In this document: positions 11,222 to 22,700 of the stretch, piece after piece
Position numbering within the stretch: position 1 is the first letter of the stretch
How the letters are laid out: each line of letters starts with the position of its first letter
Assembly: GCA_029962745.1 (NCBI GenBank)
Contig: CM057162.1
Location: 13,238,139-13,302,138 of the forward strand
DNA length: 64,000 nucleotides
DNA from: Echinometra lucunter
Lineage: Eukaryota > Echinodermata > Echinoidea > Camarodonta > Echinometridae
Direction of reading: 5' to 3'
Translations under genes and position numbers: made by a program
Notes under the pieces: model-generated
Seen by the model: only the letters and a program-made list of their open reading frames with translations
What the model was told of the DNA's origin: nothing
The model's database searches: none

Positions 11222-11671
11222 CAGCGCTTCTCAACCGGTGGTCCGCGGCCCACTGGTGGGCCGCGAAGCTTTCTCAGGTGGGCCGCGAGGTCCGAAATAT
11301 TTTGGAAAAATTCTTGAATTCAGCTTTAATTGAATTGAATCTTTAGAATAACACAAAAGGTTGTGGCTAATCGTCAGTGCAATGTGCTAAAAATGTTCGA
11401 AGATTTCTGTATATTTGGTTGGGGTGGGGTAATATATTAATTTTCATTTACTGCAACCATACTTGTAGGTTGGATTTTGTAATGTTACGTAGGTAGCAAT
11501 CCAGATAATTACCACACATTTCGCTATTTTTATTTTGTTATGTTTTATCGATTTTTTCTAATTAAAGTTCTGGCAGATGGACCCCAAAATATTGCTAAGA
11601 ATAAAGGTGGGCCGCGAAAAAAATTCAATAGCCAAAGTGGGCCTCGAGTTAAAAAAGGTTGAGAAGCACTG
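11222..11671. mobile_element. hAT-like non-autonomous DNA transposon, 450 bp
   Basis: The termini CAGCGCTTCTCAACC and GGTTGAGAAGCACTG are inverted repeats with one mismatch in 15, typical of hAT ends (CAGNGNTTCTCAACC). Perfect 8-bp target duplications TACTATAC flank it at 11214-11221 and 11672-11679. Subterminal GGTGGGCCGCGA motifs occur near both ends. There is no coding sequence. Confidence 0.92.
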
Positions 11672-11889
11672 TACTATACCCACAGAAATAGAAGACGTAG
11701 AAAGCGCATGCGGGTACGTAAAGTATAGCCAGCGTTCGCACGTGATCACGTGACCTCCGCCATCTTGGTTAGTCCTCTGTTTACATCTGCTCACTGTATT
11801 TTCGACCGGCTAGAATTTCTTGCATTTTTTACTGCTTTCTGAGCTCTGTGTTGTTTTTACGGCGTATAACTCTACCAATCGTTAAGAGA

Positions 11890-11913
11890 ATGAATGCAGA
11901 AAGGCTTCTACAG
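11890..11913 (+). other. possible first coding exon of the THAP/transposase gene
   Basis: ATG at 11890 encodes MNAERLLQ before a donor cag|gttagt. It lies just inside the left subterminal repeat, where a transposase start would be expected. The phase does not match the downstream THAP reading frame without a frameshift, so this is tentative. Confidence 0.3.
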
Positions 11914-12463
11914 GTTAGTGGATTTTATTTAATGCAGTCTTGAAATATTATTAGGGTGTAAAGAGACTGTCAATGACGGTGTTCTGGGTAGCCCGTATTT
12001 GTAGTTGTAGTCCCATCTGTTCGTTTTGATGTTTTATTTTAATGGGACAACAGTAGTGTATGTTCAAAATCCTACCTAGAAAGCCTCGATTAACGTAATG
12101 CTTGTTGTTAAATCATACTAAGCCTTTTTATTTGGTATTTGCAACTTGTGCTTTTGTCTAACAATTATTAATAATGAAATTGGATCTAGTCAAGACATGG
12201 TGGTGTAGTCTACTCTAGACCTCTACACCATGTAACTTTTTAGATGTCTTAACAGTTTGTTTGAATTTCCAAATTTTTTGGAATACTAATTTTTTTTATC
12301 GAAGAGATTATTTACTTGATAAGTTTTACTTATACTATATTTTTTCAGGAAATTGATTGTAATTCTTAGATTAGAAATTAGTTTGACCAATGGTATTTAC
12401 TGTTACGACTTACGAGGTAGGCTATGACCTATCAGCATGTTTTTTTTTTCTCTCCAATTCTAG

Positions 12464-12621
12464 ATTTCCAAGAGGACATCATTCTTCTGAAGGAATTCCC
12501 AGCGAACATGAGAAGAGATTGTTTTACGCCCAGCCAGTATTCAAGTTTATGTTCCAACCACTTTTTAGAGGAAAACAGAGAAAAGCTTCGATCCTACTGG
12601 GCAGGCAATTCAACTGTGTAG
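12464..12621 (+). pseudogene. broken THAP zinc-finger exon
   Basis: After an acceptor tctccaattctag one frame reads DIILLKEF ... MRRDCFTPSQYSSLCSNHFL, matching the second half of a THAP domain (pattern F-x-P-[ST]-x-x-S-x-[IL]-C-x-x-H-F), including the Cys and His of the C2CH zinc site. The RFP motif expected just before lies in a different frame (frameshift near 12475), the usual Trp is Phe, and the first Cys pair is not found. The frame stops at 12619-12621. Confidence 0.65.
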
Positions 12622-12921
12622 ATTCGGGCATTTTCTTGTCCTTGTCGTCAGAAGCTTCACCACAAAGATGCTTTCTCATGTACTGATTTAAAGATTGATG
12701 CATCTGATCCATTTTAGTATGATGCAATATGTTTTGTTTTTTATCACTATGGACGTGCATTCTGTTTACTTTTTGTGCTCATTTGATACTTTGCAATATG
12801 CTCATGCAACGCAACTTCAGTCACTGAAATGATATTCAAGTTTGTGCCTATTTCCTTAACTTGCCTTAATTTGCCATTTTCAGAGATTATATTGTAAATA
12901 CATATATATGTATATGTATGT

Positions 12922-12984
12922 TTTGTACTTAAGTGTTGTACAGTTGCAATAGTTTTGTACTTAAGTATTGTACAGTTGCAATAG
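12922..12984. repeat. 31-bp direct duplication
   Basis: gttttgtacttaagtgttgt followed by acagttgcaata occurs twice in tandem with one substitution. Confidence 0.85.
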
Positions 12985-13694
12985 TGGAAGATTAATGAAT
13001 GTATGAGTGGTGCTCATCTCAGCTTGATGTAATATAGCATGATGCAATATAATGTCTTTAAGAGAATCCTTGCTTTCACAGCTGAGTGTCATGATCAGGA
13101 CATCACTGATTTGGGTTTGGTGGTATGTAGATTCCCAGGTCAATTTTTTTTTCTTCTTAAAAGTACTCCATGTCTCATGAAGTATCACAAGTGCAGAATT
13201 TATTTCATTATCAAATGTCACACCAGAATATTTGAACTGCCAATAAATCATTACCATTCTACTTTGCTGCAGTATGAGTTGCCCAGAAAAATGGAAAGTG
13301 ATAGGTGGGATACATGCATGAGTGGTACTTATTAAGTAAAATTTGCGGCAGCATGTTGCACAGTTTACCGCTGTAATAGGTTCATATGTATGAGTTCTGA
13401 TCCTATTGTGATATGCTCTAGTTTACTTGCCTTTGTTGTGCCTTTTCACAATTTTATGCCAATTATTTCCAGTGCAGTTTCATTAAGACACAGTTGAAGA
13501 AACATAACGCTGTGTAGAATGTAAACTATACTTTTAATTTTTTCTCTTGTTTGAGTTAGTGTGAAAACAACGTATTCATCATGGATATTGAAGAACGATC
13601 GCCATTAGAATTTAAAAGGAGTTCTGAATTTTTCAAAATAAGCCTGTCGACATATGCACCTATTTGTTTGAAAATATGAATAGCTTGTGCTAAG

Positions 13695-14490
13695 TTAGCA
13701 AGAAATGTTTTGTGCATTGGTGTAACTGTAGTAATTGTAGTAGATCAAAATTAGACGTCCTTTTTAAATTACAAAAAAGAGCAATTCGTATATGTACTAG
13801 TAGTGATTACATGTCACCCTCAGCTCCCATCTTTCGCAAACTGAATGCTATGAATATATTTGATCTTTTTCGATACCAGGTTGCATTACTAGGATTTTTT
13901 TACTTTAAAAATAAATTACCTAACAATATTACTAAAACGTTTGATATTAATCGTGTAATTCATTCCCATAAGTACTTTATTTCACCTATGGAAAGTGGGA
14001 AAAACTTATTTACAACGGGCAGTTCGTTTTAGTTTCCCAACCGTATGGAATTCACTACCGAAATCTGTTCATTCATGCAGTTGTCTCTCCCTTTTCAAAA
14101 GAAAACTAAAACAATATTTTACTTCAAAATACATTTATTAAACAGCTTTGTTACCACTCTTAAAATTTACTTCCTTTCTTGTTTGCTTTAGTTTTTGTTT
14201 GTTCCCTTGTCCTAGTTTTTTTTTTTCTGATTAGCTCTTATGTCGATTTTTATATACCAAATAGCCTCCAAATATCAATTTATGCTTATGGAGACTTGTT
14301 TTAACAAGGCCCTCTTTGGCTTTATTTTAAGTTCTCCTCTTTCATTTCATGCATTGTAATATAGGCTCAATTGACATTCAAATACCGTATGATTTTTTTT
14401 AAAATGAATGTTTATATGATATACTTGTTTGTAAACATATTTGTCATTGTTTTTAGAGATGAAATAAACGAACGAACGAACGAAAAAAAA
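13695..14490 (+). mobile_element. 5'-truncated non-LTR retrotransposon (LINE) 3' end
   Basis: The frame from 13712 reads SKLDVLFKLQKRAIRIC ... SAPIFRKLNAMNIFDLFRYQ, the C-terminal part of a CR1/L2/jockey-type reverse transcriptase ORF (LQKRAIRI motif). A frameshift near 14030 is followed by PTVWNSLPK and LFKRKLKQYF, the usual last motifs, then a stop. A ~330-bp 3' UTR ends in aaataaacgaacgaacgaac plus an A run, a typical LINE tail. It is nested in the P-like element. Confidence 0.8.
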
Positions 14491-14658
14491 AACTCACAAA
14501 ATACAAAGGAAAAAAGAATTTTGAACTTGACTAGAAAAAATATTCTGACAAAATTATGTAATGCATGTACATGTAACGTGTCTTGTAAGTTGACTGTATT
14601 TGTTGCATTTTATGCTATTGGGCTTATATGATGATCATATAGCAATTGACTCCATCGG

Positions 14659-14825
14659 GGCCGTACGCAGATTTTTTGGGGGTGGGGGGGGGGGGGCAAG
14701 ACGTGTACAAATTTTCAAAAAGGCCCAAATGCTAGGGAGCAAAGCCACTGAGCTGGTCACGAGGGCTTTTTTGCATTTTTCAAAAATTCTGGGGTTCCCC
14801 CCCCCCCCCCCCGCTGCGTACGGCC
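14659..14825. mobile_element. inverted-repeat MITE with G/C-run ends (family C)
   Basis: GGCCGTACGCAG at the left and CTGCGTACGGCC at the right are perfect inverted repeats, each followed inward by a G or C run. It is nested in the P-like element. Confidence 0.85.
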
Positions 14826-16060
14826 ATGGACTCCATGTAATGTACGTACTGAGTAGGGAAAAATACTTCTGTACAGGGGCTTTTTCCTACTGTTCAATTC
14901 ATTCCGAATAACATTTTGTATTGAACCTAATGACAATTTTATGGAGGCTCTTGCAACTTACAAGGGCTATTTTTTTTTACATTTGGGTGCAATTCATCTG
15001 TAGCCCTCCAGTAATTTTCCCCTACTAATTCCCTACTAAGTAATTAATTGGAGGTTCATAGTGTATTCCCTAATTTATTACTTGTTACTTGCCAATGTGT
15101 TTGCCAGTTTCTACATCACCATTTTCACATTATTGCTGTTACTGATAATGTGAACCTCGAATTTTTCTTGGAGGAAAGAATAAACATTGAACGTTACTTA
15201 ATTGAAATAATATGTAGAGCCTGTTAAATTTTATTTGGGTGGCATAGTTTCGCAAATTCTCTTTACATATTATATCTTTTGTCCTTTTGGTTGTTTGTAT
15301 GTCTGTTTGACTGTTTGTTGTTTTTTGTGAAGTGCGCTGAAATATATGAAGTTGACTGAGTAAATTTTGTTTAAGCATTTGTGTAATGAAGAATGACATC
15401 GTGTGTGTGAGTTTATATGTAGTGTTGGGAGGACTGACCACGTGAATGATATTACATGTGCATGTACTGTGATTGTGTGAAAGTTACTTATAAGTCTCCC
15501 CCCCCCCTCCCCAGATGGAAAAAAATCAAAGTTTAATCGACTTTTTAAATTCAGATTTTCAAAAATCACGGGGTATGAATGAATTTGGATAAATTATGGT
15601 TAGGATGTTCATTGAAATACATGTACAAAGCACATCCCTCCGGCTCAGTTTTTAAAAATGGAAAAAAAATAAAATAAAACAATACTTCATTCCACGTATT
15701 TTTTTTTATTTTATGAGAAGCTCCCTCCCAAAATATTAAAAAAAATCAAATTAGATAAGGAAATGTGTCTTGAAAGAGAACCCAAACTTAAAGAAAACTG
15801 ACAAGAAAATTATAAGGAAACTGTTAAAAAGAAACTGAGGTACTAAAATGGAGAATAACGTATTATCTTGAAAGAGTTAATTAGAAGCTTTCTTTATTCA
15901 TCTTGGCCAAAAATAACTTATACTGCCGTTGTGCAAGTAGATAATGCACACGATCAATTGGCTTATGAATAGTTAGGCCAACCTCAGAAAGCATGGCCTC
16001 TTTGGGGAAAATTTCAAAACAGAAATTGACAGTGTCACATACGGTCGAGTGGGCTTGCCG
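14826..16060. other. right interior of the P-like element
   Basis: AT-rich sequence without recognisable coding. A 73-codon open frame on the minus strand at 15881-16102 (… IHKPIDRVHYLLAQRQYKLF …) is protein-like but unidentified; it could be a transposase remnant, as it sits just inside the right terminus. Confidence 0.35.
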
Positions 16061-16195
16061 AAGAGACCGAGGACTAAGCAAGATGGCGGCGTGTGCACTC
16101 AAGCGAATCGCCCAGCGGGTCCGACGGCGATACCGCGATGCGTGCTTTGTGAATGGGTATGCGCCTTCTACGTCTTCTATTTCTGTGACTATACC

Positions 16196-17177
16196 TCACC
16201 TATTTTTAGTTCAGTGATCTCCCTGTGGCATAGTCTTTTGCGACAGGAAATTAAGGAAATCATTTTTAAAATTTATACTATGCACTTGTTTCACGAACTA
16301 AGTTGACATTTTTCAGATAAAAATAATATGCAAACAATTTTTAAAACATAAATCTTAAATAAAAATACGTCATGATGGGATTCATTTATCAAGATTAGAG
16401 GTTTATGTTTAAAGGAACTTGAGTAGGGAGACTAGAAACAAGAACGGTCAAAGGTGACATATTTCCCTGACGATGGTAGACGCTGTCTTGTTGGAGAAAA
16501 TAGCTCCTCTGTAGCTTCTCAAAAATGGCCAATACAACTGTTATCTCTTTGTATATGTTATAAGGTAATATTATATGAAGACTTAATGATGATTCAGTGA
16601 ACTAAATTATTTCTAATTCTTTTTAATTAATCATTGACAATGAAAATAACAGTGAGATGTGTTGCTCTCGGGCCGGGCCGTGCTGCAGTGTGGCGCCTCA
16701 GCCCTGCAGCCCTGACACTACGGCGTGGTGGTGCTGGCCTGCTGGGCCGGCCTTGCCGAGCCGGTCCACCCGTAGGCCGGAACGAGCAAGGCAATTGCAA
16801 AACTATGGCGTGAGTCAACATAGTTCGAAAGTGAATTGAAATGACACTAAATAAAGAAGAAAACTAGAATTTCACTTAGAATACCAGCATGCTGCTTTGC
16901 TTTTTCTCTTTGAGCTTTGGAACTTAAGTTCAACAGTCAACACAAATTGAAATTTAAACACTAACATTAGATCCCTAGGCCCTAGATCTAACTTAAAGTT
17001 ACACTACACGGCTAGATCTACACAAATTTAATTTTCTTTTTTTTTTTCAAACAGTTCAAATTCAAAATTCAGGCTTCAAACTTCGAGTCAAGACCGGAAT
17101 ATCTACAGGAGAAATCCTTTATTTCCGTACCCGATGTGATGCGATGTGATGGTGATGAAGTTTGAACTAGTTTGAGT
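16196..17177. other. intergenic, with a GC-rich island at 16665-16795
   Basis: Mostly AT-rich. The island (cgggccgggccgtgctgcag onward) is the most GC-rich stretch in the window. Its ends (ttgctctcgggcc / ggccggaacgagcaa) are loosely inverted, suggesting a mobile element rather than a promoter, but this is weak. Confidence 0.4.
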
Positions 17178-17958
17178 AGAGTAGAGCGCCGCGCCCGTCA
17201 TTCGACCTGTGCCGTGATTCGACCTATTATCACGTTATCACAAGCCAGCACATATATTGCTACAGCACACACTAATCACTTCATTACACACAGAGACATT
17301 GTCACTCACCACAAGAAAGTCCCTTACTCGCCTCCAAAAATCCATCTAAAAAGCCAAATTCCGGCATCAAAAATGCAAAATCGATGCCATATTTCCAAAG
17401 CACGCGAAGGCTTAAGTCTACTGCTAAGAAACGGGGTCGCAGAAAAAGCGCTAAAAATATAGAAATCGGCGGTTTTGTGACGAGCTTTTTCGTTTATCAC
17501 AAGCTCCGAGTGTGATGGTATCGGCGAAAAACAAATGAAAAACCAAACCCCCGTATCTGCCGATGCAGTGACTTCATGTACAAAGTTGAATGCAAGTTCC
17601 CGCTGGCCTTCATTCGACCGCAACGCGAGTACGGACGGGCGCCGCAATTTCCGCGATGGACAACCGTGTATGGTGCGGCGCATTTCAGCGGTCCTCATAC
17701 GCGTTGACATTGAGCGCGCAGTGAGCCCGGTCGAATGATTGCCGGGGGATATCAAATGAAGGGCGTGAAACATAGCGATATATTTTCATATTTTCTAAAA
17801 AATTGTGATGCATTTGAAAAAATAAACATTGTGATAAAAATAGTTTAATATATTTGACATAAATTTATGTAGATATGATTTTGTGAAAAGGTAAGTGTAG
17901 CAGAATAAAATTGCAGAAAAGCTTAAGCGGTCGAATCTCGGGCAGTTTACTCTACGGT
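17178..17958. mobile_element. inverted-repeat DNA element, ~780 bp
   Basis: The left end gtagagtagagcgccgcgcc, followed by gtcattcgacc, is inverted at the right as ggtcgaatctcgggcagttt actctac. Two further ATTCGACC motifs lie inside. No clear target duplication, so the exact ends are uncertain. Confidence 0.55.
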
Positions 17959-17984
17959 ACTATTGGCATTTAAATATGGTGAAA

Positions 17985-18116
17985 TTTGTCGCCACTGCCA
18001 CTGGCACTGTACCAGTCCATTCACTGCTGTGAATGTGCTGGTGATGGCATACCACTCCCATGACTATGTACACAATGCGAGTGCGCACGTGGGAAGAGAG
18101 GTGACAAATTTCACGA
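17985..18116. repeat. stem-loop with 12-15-bp arms
   Basis: gtgaaatttgtcgcc and ggtgacaaatttcac enclose about 100 bp with smaller internal inverted repeats (cattcactgctgtgaatg). No transcript evidence can be seen. Confidence 0.5.
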
Positions 18117-19317
18117 TTAGGCGTAGGCCTGATTATCTTGCGTCTTTTTGTCCGGTCCTGCAGTGAACATGCAAAGTTAGTTTAATCACTCACACTAACT
18201 TAGCCTTCTTACTTAGCGTTCGGTTATACCAACCTCGCACAACAGACGTGCTGTAGCATGCAAATTGCTGACAATACAATAGGAAAGTAGTGTTCTACCA
18301 ATGAATTTGGGGGGACAGAGTCAGAGGAGCAAGAGCTGTGTCAAAAACATTTTTCAAAATTCACTTGATCAAGATAATTTAGAGTCTACATCCAGTTGGA
18401 GGAATGGAATGGAAATAAAATATTTTACTATCCTAGGTGTAAAAACAAATTTTTTATATGACTTAGTTGATTATTTTAGTGATTTCAATCTTTGACTATA
18501 GAGGGCAGCATGTTACATAAATTTGCACAGCTCAGCATACCAATGTAGCCCTGTGTGGTGACCGGATGACTCTCCACTGTTATAAACTCGTTACTTTCCT
18601 GGTAATTGCATGTACTTACTGCCTGTCAGTCTGAACTCATCCTCTAAAAATTATCTGCATCACTGCACACTTTGTTGTGGTGAAAGAGATGAATATTTGA
18701 GATCACATTTTTGGGCTTTTTTTAAATTTTCAAGGAGATTCACATTCAAAATGATTTGGTCAAAGATTATTCAAGATTATTTTCACCTTGTGTTTTTTGA
18801 GAAAGAAGACAACCGTAAAATAGAAGGAAATAAAAGATTTTTAAAAGCAAACTTTCAATGTGGTGCACATGATGTACATGTAAGTTAGATCTAAACTATT
18901 TTGATGGACATAGTCAATAGAGATGCATGGCCAATAACACTTATAATTGTAGTCCATGACAGCAGTTAAAATGAGGTTTCAAAATTCAAACCTTCTTGAA
19001 TTTGGGTCTCTGACTGTGTTCCTCTTCAAAATGCAAGAAGAATGTACCATTTATTCCTTTTCCTATAATATTTACTCCTGGTAATTGATGATTGGTGTTA
19101 CCCTTTTCTTCTTTAGTGGAAGTCTTCATTTTTGGGGAACTTGGTATTCTAAGGATTCACCGACCCCCATACAGTATCATCAAGAGTTTCAGGTGCCTTC
19201 AGGAAGAAGGCAAACAGAGACTTCTAGATACGGACTGCACCACACATCAGTAGGTGACCTGGAAGAAGTTGTGCAACCGTCAGTTAATGCACAGTGAGAA
19301 TGGAGTGCTGAGTGTAG
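18117..19317 (+). other. IFT57 upstream region
   Basis: No gene recognised. A pyrimidine tract followed by AG at about 19100-19117 (ttcttctttag) could be a splice acceptor for a leader exon that continues to 19766; the promoter and transcription start are then further upstream. I found no convincing RFX X-box. Confidence 0.4.
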
Positions 19318-19667
19318 ACTGCCATCAAGAACAATATTTCATCACAGACTTGGAAGTGACTGAGAACATCATTCCATCAAGGACTAGGGTTCCATGCGAT
19401 GTGACTGTTATCAAGAAGAGTCTTACAGAAAATACCTGGTAGTGATAGAAAGCTGTCCTTAAAAAGAGTTTTACAGACAATTTTTCCAGCAAAACATTGA
19501 CCCAGAAGTGACAAAGGGCATCTGCATATCGAGAACTCGAGGAACCAGAGGCTAAATTTGCTGTCCTCAAAAAGAGTTTGCTCGAGAAACATTTGATTCT
19601 GAAGAGACAAAGGACATCAGCATATCAAGAATTCAAGGAACCAGAGGCTAAGACCACTGTTCTCAAG
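19318..19667 (+). repeat. degenerate ~108-bp tandem array forming the IFT57 leader
   Basis: Units begin ctgccatcaag (19318), ctgttatcaag (19404), ctgtccttaaa (19453), ctgtcctcaaa (19561) and ctgttctcaag (19657). The two best units (19453, 19561) share the rest of their length, including ggaaccagaggcta. The IFT57 start codon lies 11 bp into the last partial unit. Confidence 0.8.
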
Positions 19668-19766
19668 ATGGGTGAAGAGAAAGGGAGAGATGATGGCAAT
19701 GAGATCGGACCAGGTCAGATGTATCAGCATTTCATTATCATGGAAGACCTAATGGACAAACTGAAG
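19668..19766 (+). CDS. IFT57: IFT57 exon 1 (coding part)
   Basis: 33 codons (MGEEKGRDDG ... MEDLMDKLK) to donor aag|gtaagg. The exon probably extends upstream as 5' UTR through the tandem array. Confidence 0.93.
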
Positions 19767-22700
19767 GTAAGGTTTCCTTTTGAGTAATTCTGAAATCATG
19801 TTCTGCAGGGCAATCCCACATCAAAGCGGTGCAGTTAGTAATAGAAAATACAGGATTTAGCCTACATATCTTCATTTTATAGTGCTTCTAATGCAAAGTC
19901 CCTGTGACAGGGAGTTGAATACAGCTTCAATGACTTCAGTCGCTAAAATGCGATGAATTAGAAAACAGAATTTCCTGACAAGTTTAAAACAACAGAAGGT
20001 GTCAAACTTTCGTCAGTTCTCACACTGATTTTATATTAATGTTTGATGTAGGGAAATTTATTGGTTTCACTGTGTGCAACATGCTGTTTTTAGTGTGTAT
20101 ATACTTTCCATGTTTTTCCCCTTTATATGGAATGATTTCTCACAGGATTTAAAACAAAATATGTCTAATTCTCAATAATTCTGTGGCAACATTTCCGGTA
20201 AGTTCTCATACTTTCCCATTCTTGTTTGCAATTGAAATCAACTGTGAATATATTTTTAGTTGAGTGATATGAATTGAATAGAATTTGATTTGATTCCAGA
20301 ATTTAAATTCCTCTTTGTTTAGCTCCTGAATTATGAAGAGGAGTTTCTGAGAGAATTAGGCTTTAAGCCTCTATCCAGGCACTACTTTGCTATTGCCACC
20401 AATCCTGGGGAGCAGTTCTACATGTTCACATCACTCTCAGCCTGGCTGATAAGTCTAAGCGGCAAGCAGTTTGACAGACCACAAGAGGTAGGGTTTACAT
20501 GTATTCTTCTGTAATTCTGCGCCTCTGTTTTCAATTCAATTTAATTCAGTTCAATAATGGTTTTATTAGGTAAAGCCGTGTGTGATACATATAATAATTC
20601 CACATGAAAAATGGCCAAAGGTTGAAGATATTCATGTGTGCATATTTGCTGTAATAAATAACATTTTGAAAAGATAATGCTTTAAAGAACTATCAATATT
20701 CAAACACTAGCAAGGCTGCCAGTTTCATGGTATACAGTGAAACATGTCTATGTTGACAGCCCAAGGGAAACAAAACATGTGGGCCCAAAGTCACAAAAGA
20801 GTTTTAGACCATAGGGTCATTTAAGCCCCCTCCTGTTTATGGAATAGTACATGCACGTAGAAACCAGTCCAATCTGCTTTCCTTAGGCGTGTCAATATGC
20901 ATCCTTTTACGCCTATTTCAATGCGCTTAGTGTGTTTTAAACCAGGTTTAACCCATTCGTGACAGAGATCCACATTTTGTGGTTTGGCCTAATATCTTTT
21001 GATGCAAAGCCCTAAAAATCATACCAAATACATGAGCAGAAAGAGCAAAAAATTCTACACAAACTGTGCCCATTTTGGTTGCGTCAATATTCGTTGTTCG
21101 ATGCTGAGAATTTTTTAAAGGAAAATAAGCATTAAAGTCCTTAAATGGGCAATGTGATACAAGGTTTAAAATCACCGTTTTCCCCTGCAAATTGGCAACT
21201 TTTTGACTTCTCATCATAATTTCTGTCAATTTATATTCATTTCAGATACATGACGTTTTATAAGAAAAATGTAGCAATAAAATAAAAATGTTGGTGTTGC
21301 CGATTTGAAGAATAAAAGCTGATCAAATTAGGCTTTAAATAATTCCTGTCACGAGTGGGTTAAACAACCCCTTGGTTCATATCTCTTTTGAATTCCGTCC
21401 GTGGTCTTTACTTAGTGGCCACTACAGGAAGATGACTGTTACAGCAAGGTGACCGATAAGACAGGTTTGCCTGTATATGTTGTTATAGATTTTTGTTACT
21501 GTTCTTCATATTCATGCATAAAACCGAGGGCGCCGCTAGGCTTTTCAACAGAAATCATTACCATCTCACATGAAGCAGCACCAGCTCAAATGAAATCACT
21601 GCTCTCTGACAACAGTGGTACCGCTGTATTACCCATGAGCGACTATGCTGCTTTTCCCTGCACCCCTTGTCCTCACTCCCTAAATATTTACAAATCTTAT
21701 ATCCTGTAGTGAGCTGTAACAATCAAACATTTCAAAGATCTTCATTAAATGTTTGAAATTCCCTCATATTAAGAATTATATTCAAAGTAAAAGGCTAACA
21801 TTGTGAGAATTTTAAAAAATCTCATTTTGCTACTTGACAATGGTATAAACACAAGAGTTATAGTTTAAAAATACCAGTCTGAAAGTTTCACAGTATAATA
21901 TTTACGGAAAGTATTTTTGAATACTTAAAGTGTAAACCAATGTTTGAAGAAAATATAATGGTCGGTTGCACAGATTGGACATAAGGAGCATCAGAGTTCA
22001 CCTGAACAGTGTATGTGTGTATGCATATCATGTATAGTACAGGGAGAGAGGTACAGTCAACAGTTTTTTTGAACTGGTTGAAAATGCTCCTCTAGTTATT
22101 TGTCTCATGAGACCAAAACTAATAAAATCAGAGTTTATATCTTATTAACAGTTTTTCATTTCAAATTATGGTTGGTTTCAGGGTTTCTGAGTACAAATAC
22201 AAGTACTCATACGCATGTTTCACCTTAGTTAGAGAATTTTTTAAATCAACTGCTCACGAAGTTAGCCAATTATAGTTGTACTGAATTGGTTTGTGAATGT
22301 CTTGTATGTGCACATTAACATTGATATACATGTATTTGTTTTTGAATATAGAAAGGATATATTTGAAGCTTTGGAGAATGAAAGATCATTGACATTACCA
22401 TTTTTTAAACTGAAATATTATGCATTTACTAATATTTCTACTGTTTAATTATTACATGTATTCACTGAAATCTACAATGTATAAATCACAATATTAGGCA
22501 CGTTCACACACAAAAGGAATCAAAATTTGAATCGCGATTCGAATCGCGATTCAAATTTCAATTTTATAGCCATCGTTCACACGGGAAAAAGCGAGATTCG
22601 GATCACAATTGGAATCGCGATGAGAATTCTGATTTTTTTTCAACCATTCACACACGAGGAAGCAACAGAAACAGGCAGGAGAGCCCACAAACTTCTCCGC

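Larger units (their letters stand above)
11681..16187 (+). mobile_element. decayed P-superfamily-like DNA transposon, 4.5 kb
   Basis: The left end CACAGAAATAGAAGACGTAG continues for about 30 bp and is matched, inverted, by the right end (…CTACGTCTTCTATTTCTGTG, ending at 16187). Perfect 8-bp target duplications ACTATACC flank it (11673-11680 and 16188-16195). A second, internal inverted pair, gccatcttggttagtcctc (from 11759) against gaggactaagcaagatggc (16068-16086), lies about 80-100 bp inside each end. It contains a broken THAP zinc-finger exon at 12464. THAP domain, 8-bp TSD, CA-starting TIR and subterminal inverted repeats together fit the P superfamily. No intact transposase catalytic region was found, and a LINE fragment and a MITE interrupt the right half. 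The structure is seen directly; the superfamily is inferred. Confidence 0.72.

Noticed and set aside
19260..19290. RFX X-box (gttgtgcaac) for the ciliary gene IFT57
   Set aside because: The palindrome lacks the GTNRCC half-site and probably lies inside the transcribed leader.
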